64,000 bases of DNA from Lunatimonas lonarensis (GTDB lineage: Bacteria > Bacteroidota > Bacteroidia > Cytophagales > Cyclobacteriaceae), in contig NZ_AQHR01000088.1 in the NCBI RefSeq assembly GCF_000390185.1, positions 62,001 to 126,000 of the forward strand. The letters are read 5' to 3'. The notes beneath the pieces are model-generated. The model saw only the letters and a list, made by a program, of their open reading frames with translations. It did no database searches and was not told the origin of the DNA. Position numbers and translations under genes: made by a program. This document shows positions 8,624-18,235 of this stretch, piece by piece (the first letter of the stretch is position 1; each line of letters starts with the position of its first letter).

Positions 8624-11600
8624 TCATTCCGAGAGCACCTCCAGAACCCTAAGAGCAGCTTTACTGACAGCCACACCGGAACCAAATACCGCCTTCACGC
8701 CACATTCCAGCAGGTATGACTCATCCTCCGGAGGAATCACACCACCGGCAACCACTGTGATATCGGGCCTTCCGGATTTGTGCAGTTCAGCAATCAACTC
8801 GGGCACCAGTGTTCTATGCCCCCCAGCCTGGGAGGAAACGCCTACCACGTGCACGTCATTTTCCACTGCCTGCTTGGCTACTTCCTCAGGGGTCTGAAAA
8901 AGAGGGCCCACATCCACATCGAATCCCAGGTCTGAAAAACCACTCGCAATTATTTTTGCACCCCGATCATGCCCATCCTGTCCGATCTTGGCGACCAAGA
9001 TCCTTGGCCTACGCCCTTCCAGCTTAGCAAATTCATCTGCCTTTTCCTTTGCCAACTGAATCACCTTTGAATCTCCGGCCTCCGACAAATAAGCACCCGA
9101 AATAGTTCTTGCGGTTGCCTGGTACCTCCCAAAACTTTTTTCCATAGCCATCGATATTTCTCCCAAGGTTGCCCGAGCCCTCGCTGCGTCTACCGCCAGC
9201 GCCAATAAGTTCCCTACACCTGTTTCCGCTGCTTCTTCTATACGGTTCAGACAATTCTCTACGGTGTTTAAATCTCTTTTTTTCTTAGTTTCCTGGATGC
9301 GATTCACCTGGGATTGCCTCACCGCTTCATTGTCAACACGGAGAATGTCTATTTCCTCATCGTCTGTGGATTGGTATCGGTTTACACCGACAATGACATC
9401 TATACCCTCGTCTATACGTGCCTGCTTTTTGGCTGCTGCTTCCTCTATACGCATCTTGGGTATTCCCAGTTCGATCGCCTTCTCCATTCCTCCGAGCTCC
9501 TCCACTTCACGAATATGGCCTTCAGCCCGCATTATTAACCGATCCGTCAAGTACTCTAGGTAATTGGAACCACCGAACGGATCGATCGCTGCGGTCAGCC
9601 CAGCTTCCTGTTGAAGAAAAAGTTGGGTCTCTCTGGCTATGCCTGCCGAAAAAGGCGTGGGAAGAGCAATGGCCTCGTCAAAGGAATTGGTGTGCAGGGA
9701 TTGGGTATGCCCCAAGACCGCAGACATAGCCTCTGAGGTAGTCCTGCAAATGTTGTTGTATGGGTCTTGTCGGGTGAGAGACCAGCCCGAAGTCTGGCAG
9801 TGGGCACGTAATTGCAAAGACTTGGGATTTTTGGCACCCAAATTACTCATCATGCGTGCCCAGATAACCCTCCCTGCTCTGAGCTTGGCAATTTCCATAA
9901 AAAAATTCATTCCCGTAGCCCAAAAAAAGGATAGCCTGGGTGCAAAATCATCAATCTGTAAGCCCGCTTCCATACCCTTTCTGACATAAGCCAGCCCATC
10001 CGCAAGGGTGTAGGCAAGCTCCAAATCCGCTGGTGCGCCGGCCTCGTGCATGTGATAGCCCGAGATCGAAATGGAGTTGAACCGGGGCATTTTCTCTGCA
10101 GTGTAGCTGAAAATATCCGATACTATGCGCATAGAGGGCCCAGGAGGATAGATATACGTATTACGAACCATGAACTCCTTCAGGATATCGTTTTGAATTG
10201 TGCCCGTTAACTGATCCGGCGTAAGCCCTTGTTCTTCCCCCGCTACAATAAAAAAAGCCATGATAGGGATTACCGCCCCGTTCATGGTCATAGACACCGA
10301 CATCTTTTCCAAAGGTATTCCCTCAAACAACTGCTTCATATCCTCTACTGTATCAATGGCTACGCCTGCTTTGCCCACATCACCCCTTACACGAGGATGA
10401 TCGGAATCATACCCTCGGTGGGTCGGTAGATCAAAAGCAATGGATAACCCACGCTGCCCAGCCGCCAAGTTGGCCCGATAAAACCGGTTGGACTCTTCTG
10501 CCGTAGAAAACCCAGCATACTGTCGAATCGTCCAAGGCCTTGCCAAGTACATAGATGCATAGGGTCCCCTGAGAAACGGAGGCATGCCGGAAACAGACCC
10601 TATCGGAAAGAACTTACTGAGATCAGCCGGTGTATTTACCGCGGAACAAGATATTCCCTCAGGCAGCAGAAAGGAACTGGATTCAGCTTCACCCAAATCA
10701 CCATACAAGACCCCCAGATCACCTAAAGACCTCCAACCAAATCCCACGATCCGCTTTTCGATTGTAGCCATTACCGCATCCAACAGTTCCCAAGCTATCT
10801 TCTCTATCAAAAAAGCTCCACCCACCGGATCCAACACTTCCGATAAACATGACTCCTCACTTAAAATCCTGCCTATCCTAGAAGTGACTTGTCTCTTGAC
10901 GCCGATAGTTCCATCCACTGTATTGGGATAAGTGGTCAAGAGCAGGCCATCTGCGCCCCCGATAATTGCTGACAAAGCCTTGGACGTGTGCCTTATCAGG
11001 GAATGAAAACCGTCGCTCCCTTCAGGAGTACTGCTTGCCAATATATAAAAATCGCTCGGGTGCACGGTATAACCAAAATGTAAAAACACTTGGTGAACCA
11101 GTACTTTCATCGCCCTGAGGATCGCAATCTGGCGCAAAAAATGGCTTTCCAACGTAATATGCACGAAGAACGCCCTGCTCCAGCCTTCGATGGAAGGGGG
11201 ATTCCCAACACTATCCTGGAAAAACCCAAGAACCTCTACTACTTCGGTTAAACTACCTGAAGCCCGGTGCTGCTGGGAAAGCTGAATGCCAAAACATTTA
11301 AACCTGTCCAATGCCAGGTAGAAATTCATTAACTCCAAAACCTCAGAAGATCGAAAATCAACTCCTTCGAGTTGTTCCTTACTCCAGAGAAATCCTCCGG
11401 ATAGTTGTCGCCGATCGAAAGATTGATCTCCGATCCAAGCCGCAAACTGACGCATCGAAACGATCGGACTACCATTGAATTTGATCCACACACCAACATG
11501 CGCCAACAACACTCCCTTAAATACCACGGACAAGTCCGCGGAAGGTGTGAGGGAGATCAACACCCCGTCCACTCCATCCCGCAGCGATTCGTGAATTCGG

Positions 11601-11857
11601 GCATTTAGCTCCTCATCCGATTGCCCGTCGAGCTCTTCGACGTTTTCCCATACCCGTTCGTTTGACTTAAACCGTCTAATCCGGTTTTGGTAGTCTTTCA
11701 TCAGCGGAACAGCATTTTCTTGGGTACAAACCGAATCCACCGCCAAGCCCTCTTCAATTTCCAATAATGTTCGGGACAAATCCAACCCTTCCCGCTGCAT
11801 CCGCTCCTTCCATTCCTCCTTATTGACCGGGGGAAAAGAATCACTTAAAAGGTTCAT
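8624..11857 (-). CDS. Methylmalonyl-CoA mutase, small and large subunits fused in one chain
   Basis: Interconverts methylmalonyl-CoA and succinyl-CoA with adenosylcobalamin. The 1077-residue chain has a MutA-like part at about 1-400 (FPPVNKEEW start, then a barrel region with [11 protein letters not shown] and [11 protein letters not shown]) that lacks the small subunit's own B12 domain. From about residue 420 it is MutB-like: [27 protein letters not shown] (Tyr at about 447), [22 protein letters not shown] and HCQTSGWSL. The C-terminal B12 domain (about 945-1077) has [10 protein letters not shown] with the cobalt-ligating His. The active-site motifs are all in the MutB half. The first frame start is GTG at 11863; ATG at 11857 is preferred. 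The chaperone MeaB is encoded 2.6 kb upstream on the same strand. Usually mutA and mutB are separate genes. Confidence 0.93.
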   Translation of the reverse strand: MNLLSDSFPPVNKEEWKERMQREGLDLSRTLLEIEEGLAVDSVCTQENAVPLMKDYQNRIRRFKSNERVWENVEELDGQSDEELNARIHESLRDGVDGVLISLTPSADLSVVFKGVLLAHVGVWIKFNGSPIVSMRQFAAWIGDQSFDRRQLSGGFLWSKEQLEGVDFRSSEVLELMNFYLALDRFKCFGIQLSQQHRASGSLTEVVEVLGFFQDSVGNPPSIEGWSRAFFVHITLESHFLRQIAILRAMKVLVHQVFLHFGYTVHPSDFYILASSTPEGSDGFHSLIRHTSKALSAIIGGADGLLLTTYPNTVDGTIGVKRQVTSRIGRILSEESCLSEVLDPVGGAFLIEKIAWELLDAVMATIEKRIVGFGWRSLGDLGVLYGDLGEAESSSFLLPEGISCSAVNTPADLSKFFPIGSVSGMPPFLRGPYASMYLARPWTIRQYAGFSTAEESNRFYRANLAAGQRGLSIAFDLPTHRGYDSDHPRVRGDVGKAGVAIDTVEDMKQLFEGIPLEKMSVSMTMNGAVIPIMAFFIVAGEEQGLTPDQLTGTIQNDILKEFMVRNTYIYPPGPSMRIVSDIFSYTAEKMPRFNSISISGYHMHEAGAPADLELAYTLADGLAYVRKGMEAGLQIDDFAPRLSFFWATGMNFFMEIAKLRAGRVIWARMMSNLGAKNPKSLQLRAHCQTSGWSLTRQDPYNNICRTTSEAMSAVLGHTQSLHTNSFDEAIALPTPFSAGIARETQLFLQQEAGLTAAIDPFGGSNYLEYLTDRLIMRAEGHIREVEELGGMEKAIELGIPKMRIEEAAAKKQARIDEGIDVIVGVNRYQSTDDEEIDILRVDNEAVRQSQVNRIQETKKKRDLNTVENCLNRIEEAAETGVGNLLALAVDAARARATLGEISMAMEKSFGRYQATARTISGAYLSEAGDSKVIQLAKEKADEFAKLEGRRPRILVAKIGQDGHDRGAKIIASGFSDLGFDVDVGPLFQTPEEVAKQAVENDVHVVGVSSQAGGHRTLVPELIAELHKSGRPDITVVAGGVIPPEDESYLLECGVKAVFGSGVAVSKAALRVLEVLSE

Positions 11858-11904
11858 ATACACACATTCGCTTAAAACACCTTAGTAAACAAACTACTTA
11901 TAAC

Positions 11905-11912
11905 CAAATGTA
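11905..11912 (-). promoter_or_regulatory. Possible -7 box of the mutase gene
   Basis: TACATTTG on the minus strand matches TAnnTTTG and would give a leader of about 40 nt to the ATG at 11857. No good -33 TTTG is present at the usual distance, so this is tentative. No cobalamin-riboswitch core was seen. Confidence 0.3.
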
Positions 11913-12163
11913 ACCCAATTGTACCCGTTTTCCGAGGATCCCTCGTGGTATTCCAATTAGTAGTGGAAAAAAAGAATAATGGGATGCGGATGGATACGAA
12001 AATCCCGCCTTTTGAGAACTTACTTAGCTGCAAAAAACAGGTGCTGAAAATGCCTGATAAAATCTGGAAAAAAAATGCAACATGAAAAACCCGCTTTTCG
12101 GGCAATTGAGCGGAAAAGTAAAAAAATCAAGCCAAAATGGATTTTTTATTTTGTTTTCTTTTT

Positions 12164-12175
12164 GACAAATTTGTC
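12164..12175. promoter_or_regulatory. 12-bp perfect palindrome upstream of dnaA
   Basis: GACAAATTTGTC reads identically on both strands and lies 53 bp before the dnaA ATG, close to where a promoter is expected. It has the size and symmetry of a dimeric repressor site. The function is inference only. Confidence 0.4.
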
Positions 12176-12228
12176 TCCCTTCAAAAATCGAGGTAGAGTA
12201 GTTTGGTGTTGCATAGTTAGATTGTTCA

Positions 12229-13665
12229 ATGGGTACTGAGGCTGGCGCTATATGGAAAGAATGTTTACGTGTAATTGAAAAACACGTCAATGAGCAGAGC
12301 TTTTCTACTTGGTTTGCTCCTATCACACCTGTTCGTATGGAGGGTACCACGTTAACCATACAGGTTCCAAGCCAGTTTTTTTATGAATGGATCGAGGAGC
12401 ATTACGTCGACGTTTTAAAACTTGCGATCAAAACCGTGATGGGGGCGAACGGGCGATTAGAATACGCAGTGGTAGTAGATCGTGGAAATTCACAAAACCA
12501 ACCCTATGTAGTCAGCTTCCCCCAAGGTACGAAAGCTGGAAAAAAATTAAAGGAAAAGCAGCCGGTAGCGGCGGGAGATAATTTTGACCATAGTCCGTTT
12601 GATCTGCCCTCCCTAAATGCCGAGACAACCCTGCAATCCAACCTGATTGAAACCCATACTTTTGCCAATTTTATAGAAGGAGATTGTAACCGTCTGGCAA
12701 GGTCTGCTGGATATGCTGTAGCCAATAAGCCAGGCATAACCTCATTCAACCCGCTACTTATCTATGGTGGCGTAGGATTGGGAAAAACCCACCTGGTACA
12801 GGCCATCGGAAACGAGATAAAAAACAACCTGGAGGACAAATTCGTCCTATATGTTTCATCTGAAAAATTTGTCAACCAATTTCTAGATGCCATTAAGGAC
12901 GGCAACGTGAAGCCGTTCACCAATTTTTATATGCAGGTCGATGTACTCATCATTGACGACATCCAATTTTTTGCGGGAAAAGGACGTACCCAAGAGATGT
13001 TCTTCCATATTTTTAACCACCTGCACCAGAACAAAAAGCAAATAGTCATGACCTCAGATTGTGCCCCGAAAGATTTGATGGGACTTGAGGAACGTTTGCT
13101 GTCCAGATTCAAATGGGGGCTGACTACCGACTTACAAATGCCGGATTTTGAGACCCGGGTTGCCATCATTAAGCGGAAAATGCAAAGCGAAGGCATTTCC
13201 ATTCCCGAGGATGTAATCGAATACCTCGCCTATACTGTGGACACAAACGTGCGGGAATTGGAGGGGGTCATGATTTCCCTTATTGCCCACGCGTCCCTGA
13301 ACCGGGTGGATATTGACCTTAGTCTTGCCAAGACAATCATGAAAAACATTGTCAAGGATATCGAGGCAGAGGTGGGTATAGATTTTATTCAGAAAACCTG
13401 TGCCGATTATTACGATATCAAATTAGAGGATCTCAAGGCGAAAACCCGTAAAAAAGAGATCGTGACTGCAAGGCAGGTAGCCATGTATTTTGCAAAGGAA
13501 TTTACCAACCATTCCCTAAAATCCATAGGGTACCATTTTGGCGGACGCGACCATAGCACCGTGATACATGCGGTACAGACAGTCAATGACCTGATGGAAA
13601 CGGATAACTCTTTTAAAGCAGCCATCATTGAATTGCGGAAAAAATTCAAAATGAAGTCCTACTAG
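12229..13665 (+). CDS. dnaA: Chromosomal replication initiator DnaA
   Basis: ATP-dependent initiator that binds DnaA boxes and opens the origin. The 478-residue protein shows all four domains: the N-terminal interaction domain (IWKECLRVIEKHVNEQSFSTWF), a variable linker (about 95-135), the AAA+ domain with Walker A GGVGLGKTHLVQ, Walker B VDVLIIDDIQFFAG and an arginine-finger region (LSRFKWGLTTDLQMPDFETR), and the C-terminal helix-turn-helix with the DnaA-box-binding signature GGRDHSTVIHAVQTV. Length and motifs are normal. Neighbours are not the usual dnaN/recF; in Bacteroidota dnaA often stands alone. Confidence 0.97.
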   Translation: MGTEAGAIWKECLRVIEKHVNEQSFSTWFAPITPVRMEGTTLTIQVPSQFFYEWIEEHYVDVLKLAIKTVMGANGRLEYAVVVDRGNSQNQPYVVSFPQGTKAGKKLKEKQPVAAGDNFDHSPFDLPSLNAETTLQSNLIETHTFANFIEGDCNRLARSAGYAVANKPGITSFNPLLIYGGVGLGKTHLVQAIGNEIKNNLEDKFVLYVSSEKFVNQFLDAIKDGNVKPFTNFYMQVDVLIIDDIQFFAGKGRTQEMFFHIFNHLHQNKKQIVMTSDCAPKDLMGLEERLLSRFKWGLTTDLQMPDFETRVAIIKRKMQSEGISIPEDVIEYLAYTVDTNVRELEGVMISLIAHASLNRVDIDLSLAKTIMKNIVKDIEAEVGIDFIQKTCADYYDIKLEDLKAKTRKKEIVTARQVAMYFAKEFTNHSLKSIGYHFGGRDHSTVIHAVQTVNDLMETDNSFKAAIIELRKKFKMKSY

Positions 13666-13695
13666 CCGTCTGCGAAAAACGAGGTGTAGGTTGAA

Positions 13696-14478
13696 TTAAA
13701 ATAAAGGTTGCCTGACAACACCTCCCAATTCTTCGATTGGGATCTCAAGTTCCGTAACTCCTATAACATAGGGTCCGATTTCATAGGCGTTGTAGATCAA
13801 TAAAAAGACGCCATCACCGTAGCCCATCGTCTGAGGCAGAAAAAAACGCCCCTCGTCCAGAAAAAACCTCCCATCATCCTCGAGCGAAACGCCGTCCGCC
13901 ACCTCATGGTAGGCACGAAATTTAGCCAGTGCGATTTCTAGAAGTCTCTTCTCATCCAGTACCAGTGAATTGTCCTCCACTTTTGCCCCCTCGCCTTTCA
14001 AATCATAAGTCAGCAGTGTCTGAAAACCGTTTGGGTGCGCACCTCCGGTAAAATGATAGGTCGAAAAACGCAAAGAAATAAGATCGGAGGATCGAAAGGC
14101 TTCGCTACCTTCCAACGTAAAAAACCAATCCATACCATTAAACCCATCGGTTTCGGCTTTTTCAAAGACAGCTATAAAATCCTCCGCTGCTTCTTCGTAA
14201 TCGGCGTACTCATCAGCTTTCCTATCACCCCAAGATAGAGCGTTTTTTACGAAACCTTGGATTTCTGCATTCAAGAAATTGTCTAAACCGCTCTGTTCCT
14301 CATAAGCTGGAAAAGACAACTCTATTGTGACGCAAACGTCCTTCACACACTTGGAAAACTCCCTTTCCACCGACCTGACAGATGCTGGGCTGGATAAATT
14401 TACTTGGCTCTTGACCTGGTCTGCACCGCATGCATTCAATAGAATAACCACACAAGAGAAAAACAAAATTCTAATCAT
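13696..14478 (-). CDS. DUF3298/RsiV-like lipoprotein
   Basis: A 260-residue lipoprotein with lipobox LLNACG (Cys at 17). The N-terminal half (VCVTIELSFPAYEEQSGLDNFLNAEIQ) resembles DUF4163, and the C-terminal half (LISLRFSTYHFTGGAHPNGFQTLLTYDL, read as two adjoining strands) resembles DUF3298, the pair found in the RsiV anti-sigma factor ectodomain and in lysozyme-binding proteins. There is no transmembrane anti-sigma segment and no sigma-factor neighbour, so an anti-sigma role is not supported. Its start is 11 bp from the meaB stop, so it may be co-transcribed with meaB on the minus strand. Confidence 0.78.
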   Translation of the reverse strand: MIRILFFSCVVILLNACGADQVKSQVNLSSPASVRSVEREFSKCVKDVCVTIELSFPAYEEQSGLDNFLNAEIQGFVKNALSWGDRKADEYADYEEAAEDFIAVFEKAETDGFNGMDWFFTLEGSEAFRSSDLISLRFSTYHFTGGAHPNGFQTLLTYDLKGEGAKVEDNSLVLDEKRLLEIALAKFRAYHEVADGVSLEDDGRFFLDEGRFFLPQTMGYGDGVFLLIYNAYEIGPYVIGVTELEIPIEELGGVVRQPLF

Positions 14479-14489
14479 CTGATTTCGTT

Positions 14490-15512
14490 CTAGTTGGATT
14501 TAATGCTTTCGATATACATAGCAAGCAACAGATTGGAAGCCGCAAAGGTCGAAACATGTCCTTCCCGCACTTTATCACCTAGCAAGGGAAACTCCCTTCG
14601 AACGGCTTCATTTTCAAAGAAACGCTTTTCCAGCAGATACTTAAGCTGTTCCCTTAACCAGTGAACCCGCTGTTCTGCCCGATTTCTCTCGATAAATCCT
14701 GTATTTTGACAGGTTTGAACAAACTCCTCTAGAACGGTCAGTACTTCTTCAATTCCATCATTCCGAAGGGAGGAACAGCTAAGCACCCGCGGCTTCCACC
14801 CATTGGGCTTGGCCGACGCAAGTTTCAAGGCGTTTTCAACCTGCTCCTTGGCAAGGCTGGCTGCCACGCGATCTCCATCCGCTTTGTTGACAAGAATCAG
14901 ATCAGCGGTCTCCATGATGCCCTTTTTGATCCCCTGCAACTCATCTCCAGCACCGGGCATGGTCAAAAAGACCATCACATCTACCATCTGCTTTACCGCT
15001 ACCTCAGATTGCCCTACGCCTACCGTTTCGATGATCAACCGATCAAACCCCGCGGCCTCACAAAGCAAGGACGCCTCCCTTGTAGCTGCACTAACCCCGC
15101 CCAACAATCCCTGCGAGGGTGAAGGCCGTATATACGCAGAGGGGTTGAGTGCTAGCCTTTCCATCCTAGTCTTGTCTCCGAGAACGCTTCCTTTGGACTC
15201 GATACTACTAGGATCGATCGATAGGACGGCAACTTGATGTCCCTTCAAGGCAAGGAGCTGTCCAAAAGCATCAATGAACGTGCTTTTTCCCACACCCGGC
15301 GCGCCGGTAATTCCTATACGCAAGGACTTCCCACTATAAGGCAAAAGACGCTCCATCAGCTCTCCTGCAAGCTTCCTGTCTGAATCCAAGGTACTTTCCA
15401 CCAGTGTAATGGCTCTGCTCAGGATGGCTCTTTCGCCGCTAAGAATCCCTGTGACGTACGTCTCCAAGTCCAGCCTTCCCCTTTTACCGTTCGGATCTCC
15501 GCCAATCATCAT
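14490..15512 (-). CDS. meaB: MeaB, GTPase chaperone of methylmalonyl-CoA mutase
   Basis: G3E-type GTPase that gates adenosylcobalamin loading and protects or reactivates the mutase. The 340-residue protein has Walker A GITGAPGVGKSTFIDAFG, the SIDPSS motif, LGDKTRMERLA, Switch-like ETVGVGQSE and base-recognition NKAD. The frame contains MM at the start; the first ATG overlaps the upstream gene's stop by 4 bp (ATGA), indicating translational coupling. Its substrate, the fused mutase, is encoded on the same strand beyond dnaA, which supports the assignment over other ArgK-like GTPases. Confidence 0.93.
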   Translation of the reverse strand: MMIGGDPNGKRGRLDLETYVTGILSGERAILSRAITLVESTLDSDRKLAGELMERLLPYSGKSLRIGITGAPGVGKSTFIDAFGQLLALKGHQVAVLSIDPSSIESKGSVLGDKTRMERLALNPSAYIRPSPSQGLLGGVSAATREASLLCEAAGFDRLIIETVGVGQSEVAVKQMVDVMVFLTMPGAGDELQGIKKGIMETADLILVNKADGDRVAASLAKEQVENALKLASAKPNGWKPRVLSCSSLRNDGIEEVLTVLEEFVQTCQNTGFIERNRAEQRVHWLREQLKYLLEKRFFENEAVRREFPLLGDKVREGHVSTFAASNLLLAMYIESIKSN

Positions 15513-15916
15513 TTATCGAAAGGGTATTTCCGGAAACTAACCTCTCCCATTGGGGATTTTTCATAGCGTCCTATACAGGCGCGCTGTGCACTTGCTGCTA
15601 GGTAGGGTTCTCGGATGTCCAAGTCAAACGGCGGAGACAAACGCTCATTGACGAAGAAAACGCGGGTTACACCATATTTGGTATGTGGCATGAAATTGCC
15701 GTACGCTTCCATCTCCTCCCAGTTAATGTCGGGGGTGAAGACCAGATATACCCTGTGCACCGGCCCTGTATTGTTCTCGTTTCGGTAGGAGTCCAGCTCC
15801 TCAAACCTACTCGACAGGTCTCCCACTCCCGGCTGGGAAATGGTGTCAGCAATCATCCAAAACACAATCCCCACCACGGTCAACAGTAACGCATGAAACA
15901 AATAATTCCTCTTCAT
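15509..15916 (-). CDS. Small single-span membrane protein of unknown function
   Basis: A 135-residue protein with an N-terminal hydrophobic helix (YLFHALLLTVVGIVFWMIAD), so probably anchored in the inner membrane with a 110-residue soluble domain outside. I recognise no family. The soluble part has YLVFTPDINWEEMEAYGN and VTRVFFVNERLSPPFDLDI, and one Cys near the end. The stop overlaps the meaB start by 4 bp, so the two are translated together. It is divergent from hemJ; the 50-bp gap has a -7 box for this gene. Confidence 0.75.
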   Translation of the reverse strand: MKRNYLFHALLLTVVGIVFWMIADTISQPGVGDLSSRFEELDSYRNENNTGPVHRVYLVFTPDINWEEMEAYGNFMPHTKYGVTRVFFVNERLSPPFDLDIREPYLAASAQRACIGRYEKSPMGEVSFRKYPFDK

Positions 15917-15953
15917 GATTTACAGTTATAACGGTTAAAACCTTAATTTCGAC

Positions 15954-15987
15954 CAAAATTACCGAAATGGCATTCGAATACGTCAAA
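15954..15987 (-). promoter_or_regulatory. Predicted promoter of the 15916-meaB operon
   Basis: Minus-strand TAATTTTG (15961-15954) is a perfect TAnnTTTG box; TTTG (15987-15984) lies 22 bp before it, slightly longer than the usual 19-21. The -33 part sits inside the start of the divergent hemJ gene. The implied leader is about 30 nt. Confidence 0.4.
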
Positions 15988-16503
15988 GCACTGCATATAA
16001 TTTTTATGGTAACCTGGTTCGCAGGCCTCTTCTACATCGTGCGGCTGTTCATATACCAACGCGAATCCATGGATAAGCCTGAACATGAAAGGCGAATCCT
16101 AAAACCCCAACTAGATCTAATGGCTTACAGGCTGTGGTACATTATCACGTGGCCGTCGGCTGTCCTTACCTTAATATTTGGTATTTGGGTACTGACCTAC
16201 CGATGGGGCTACATAGAGCTGCCCTTCATGCAGGCCAAGCTTTTCTTTGTAGTGTTGCTGTACGCCTACCATTTAAAATGCCACGCTATCTACGCCAAAC
16301 TACAACAAGGTATTTGTGCATGGAGCAGTGGGCAGCTTAGACTATGGAATGAGGCTTCTACCCTGCTACTCTTTGCCATTGTTTTTTTGATTGTGGCAAA
16401 AAACCTGATGAGCATGGTATGGGGTATTGCCGGCCTGATCGGTTTGGCAGCCTTGCTGATGCTGGGAATCAAACTTTATAAAACAATACGAAGCAGGAAC
16501 TAA
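15967..16503 (+). CDS. hemJ: HemJ/CopD-like membrane protein (probable protoporphyrinogen oxidase)
   Basis: HemJ oxidises protoporphyrinogen IX to protoporphyrin IX at the inner membrane in bacteria lacking HemG/HemY. The 178-residue protein has four to five helices. The conserved TM1 motif is ALHIIFMVTWFAGLFYIVRLF (read as ALHIIFMVTW then FAGLFYIVRLF) with the essential His, and the Lys of the third helix is in MQAKLFFVVLLYAYH. It leads an operon with SCO and cytochrome c genes, which fits heme supply to respiration. A copper-resistance CopD role is the alternative annotation; the short length and motif favour HemJ. Confidence 0.8.
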   Translation: MAFEYVKALHIIFMVTWFAGLFYIVRLFIYQRESMDKPEHERRILKPQLDLMAYRLWYIITWPSAVLTLIFGIWVLTYRWGYIELPFMQAKLFFVVLLYAYHLKCHAIYAKLQQGICAWSSGQLRLWNEASTLLLFAIVFLIVAKNLMSMVWGIAGLIGLAALLMLGIKLYKTIRSRN

Positions 16504-16542
16504 AGACCGGCGGCGGTTGTCTTTTCAAATAAACAACGAAAA

Positions 16543-17202
16543 ATGAAAATGCGAGGGTTGGTTTTTGTGCTGTTTATGGTGGTATCAGCTGTTTCCTGTA
16601 CAGGATCTAATAACGGTGGTAAACTTCCAATTTTGGGGAATAAGTACACCGAGGAGAAGATTGTAGATGGCAAAAAGGTGGTGGATACCGTATATCATCG
16701 GATAGCCGATTTTGAATTTAGAAACCAATCGGGAAAACTAGTCTCCAACCGTGATGTGCGTGGAAAGGTCTATGTGGCAGACTTCTTTTTTACCAGTTGC
16801 CCTACCATTTGCCCGATCATGAAGACACAAATGCTACGTGTATACGAAACCTTTCAGAATGAGTCTGATTTTCTGATATTAAGCCACACCATAGACCCCG
16901 AGCACGATACGGTGGAACTTCTCCAAGACTATGCCATTCGTCTGGGTATACCCAATGCGCAAACATGGAATTTCCTGACAGGGGATCAGGAGCGCATTTT
17001 TGAAATTGGACAGACCAGCTACCTAACCACTGCCATGGAGGACAAAAACGAGCTCGGGGGATACCTGCACAGCGGAGCTTTTGTACTTATTGACCGTGAG
17101 GGGCGGATACGGGGCGTATACGACGGAACCAAAGAAGATCAGGTGAACCGGCTGATGCGTGACATCCCAAAACTTCTCAAAGAAGATGCAGTATCCTACT
17201 AA
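16543..17202 (+). CDS. SCO1/SenC/PrrC-family copper chaperone, lipoprotein
   Basis: Thioredoxin-fold protein that delivers copper to the CuA site of cytochrome oxidase or acts as a thiol reductase for it, in the periplasm. The 219-residue lipoprotein has a lipobox AVSC (Cys at 19). The copper-binding CxxxC is in FFFTSCPTICPIMKTQM, and the third ligand His in GGYLHSGAFVLID. DPEHDTVELLQDYA is also typical. It follows hemJ by 39 bp and overlaps the cytochrome c gene by 17 bp. Confidence 0.93.
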   Translation: MKMRGLVFVLFMVVSAVSCTGSNNGGKLPILGNKYTEEKIVDGKKVVDTVYHRIADFEFRNQSGKLVSNRDVRGKVYVADFFFTSCPTICPIMKTQMLRVYETFQNESDFLILSHTIDPEHDTVELLQDYAIRLGIPNAQTWNFLTGDQERIFEIGQTSYLTTAMEDKNELGGYLHSGAFVLIDREGRIRGVYDGTKEDQVNRLMRDIPKLLKEDAVSY

Positions 17203-17635
17203 GCTTGCAGCTATTTCTGTTTGGATGGTATTCCTTCTTTTCGGATGTGGAGAACCAAAAACGGAAAATACGGTAAGCCTACACAAAATCAAGGATCTGA
17301 AAACCCGGCAGTATGCAATTGCGGGCAGGGAGTTGTATGTTCAACACTGTGCCAATTGCCATCAAAAAGATGGCACCGGGTTGGGTCTTGTCATTCCTCC
17401 ACTGAAAGACTCCGATTACATGATAAACGATCTGGGAAGAACAGTACGTATTATCCGCCATGGATTAAAGGGCGAAATCATCGTAAATGGACAGGTTTAC
17501 AACCAACCCATGCCTGGAAATCCCATCTTAAAGCCGATCGAAATAGCCCAAATCACTACCTATATTTACACAGTTTGGGGTCAGGGAGAAATATTGGTAA
17601 CCCCTGATCAGGTCAGCGATTACCTTAAACCATAA
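17186..17635 (+). CDS. Small c-type cytochrome lipoprotein
   Basis: A 149-residue monoheme cytochrome c: heme site HCANCHQKDGTGLG with axial Met probably in QPMPGNPIL. A lipobox LLFGCG marks it as a lipoprotein. I chose the ATG at 17186 (MQYPTKLAAISVW) over the GTG at 17159, because the signal peptide begins there; this leaves a 17-bp overlap with the SCO gene. Likely an electron carrier to a terminal oxidase, given its neighbours. Confidence 0.9.
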   Translation: MQYPTKLAAISVWMVFLLFGCGEPKTENTVSLHKIKDLKTRQYAIAGRELYVQHCANCHQKDGTGLGLVIPPLKDSDYMINDLGRTVRIIRHGLKGEIIVNGQVYNQPMPGNPILKPIEIAQITTYIYTVWGQGEILVTPDQVSDYLKP

Positions 17636-17709
17636 ACACTGGCCAGTTCAATAGAAGTCCTGACCAACGCCCTCTATTGGCTCCTCAAGAAACCAAAATC
17701 CACTAACGA

Positions 17710-18129
17710 TCACTCTGCCAATAAGGATTCAGCTAGCTTCAAGGCTGTTTTAATATCCTCGTTGACTTTGGCAACCTTTATAGCCTGATCCTCTAGGTAT
17801 GCCAGGGATTGATCCTCGTTCATTTCTTCCATCCTCATATCAAACTGACGCATCCAAATAAACATACCCTCATAGGCAGCTGAACAAGCGGATGCGGCGG
17901 TGCGATATTCTCCTACTAAGGGGCTTTCTACCCCCCGGGAATCCAGCTCATCTGCCTTTTCTTCCAAGGAGCGTTGAAAGGACCGGAGCTCTCCCATTAG
18001 CGGCATGACCTCGTCATGAACGGCGATAACTTCACGTTTCATTCTCTCTACCTCTGACTCCTCCGAGCTTCCACAGGCACTGAAAAAAATCAGGCCCAAT
18101 ACTACCAAAAACAACGGAATTCGTTTCAT
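17710..18129 (-). CDS. Unknown coiled-coil lipoprotein
   Basis: A 139-residue lipoprotein (lipobox FFSACG, Cys at 19), almost entirely helical and acidic, with heptad-like stretches such as MGELRSFQRSLEEKADELD and MRMEEMNEDQSLAYLEDQA. No catalytic motif is visible. It is convergent with the cytochrome c gene. I do not recognise a named family; small helical lipoproteins next to SCO genes are common in Bacteroidota. Confidence 0.75.
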   Translation of the reverse strand: MKRIPLFLVVLGLIFFSACGSSEESEVERMKREVIAVHDEVMPLMGELRSFQRSLEEKADELDSRGVESPLVGEYRTAASACSAAYEGMFIWMRQFDMRMEEMNEDQSLAYLEDQAIKVAKVNEDIKTALKLAESLLAE

Positions 18130-18145
18130 TCTTATCCAGTAAGGT

Positions 18146-18153
18146 TATATTTG
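18146..18153 (+). promoter_or_regulatory. -7 box for the class IV aminotransferase gene
   Basis: TATATTTG matches TAnnTTTG, with TTTC 18 bp upstream as a weak -33. It lies within 3 bp of the opposite-strand box at 18156-18163, so the two divergent promoters are back to back. The leader to 18236 would be about 75 nt. Confidence 0.38.
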
Positions 18154-18155
18154 CA

Positions 18156-18163
18156 CAAAGTTA
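18156..18163 (-). promoter_or_regulatory. -7 box for the coiled-coil lipoprotein gene
   Basis: Minus-strand TAACTTTG matches TAnnTTTG and lies about 27 bp before the ATG at 18129. No strong -33 was found. Confidence 0.38.
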
Positions 18164-18235
18164 TACACCTTAATTAAACAATTGAAGGTACTGATAAATT
18201 TCGATTAGTTCAAAAAACACGCCACTCACAATCAA

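Larger units (their letters stand above)
11858..12228. other. 371-bp divergent region between the mutase gene and dnaA
   Basis: No gene is supported here. It holds the possible mutase -7 box (11905-11912), a small hairpin CGAGG-ATC-CCTCG (11933-11945), a CCCG/CGGG hairpin near 12091-12104 and a 12-bp perfect palindrome at 12164-12175. No cluster of TTATCCACA-like DnaA boxes was seen, so there is no sign that oriC lies directly upstream of dnaA. Confidence 0.6.

Noticed and set aside
11858-12228. oriC or a cobalamin riboswitch next to dnaA/mutase
   Set aside because: No DnaA-box cluster and no cobalamin-riboswitch core were seen on either strand.
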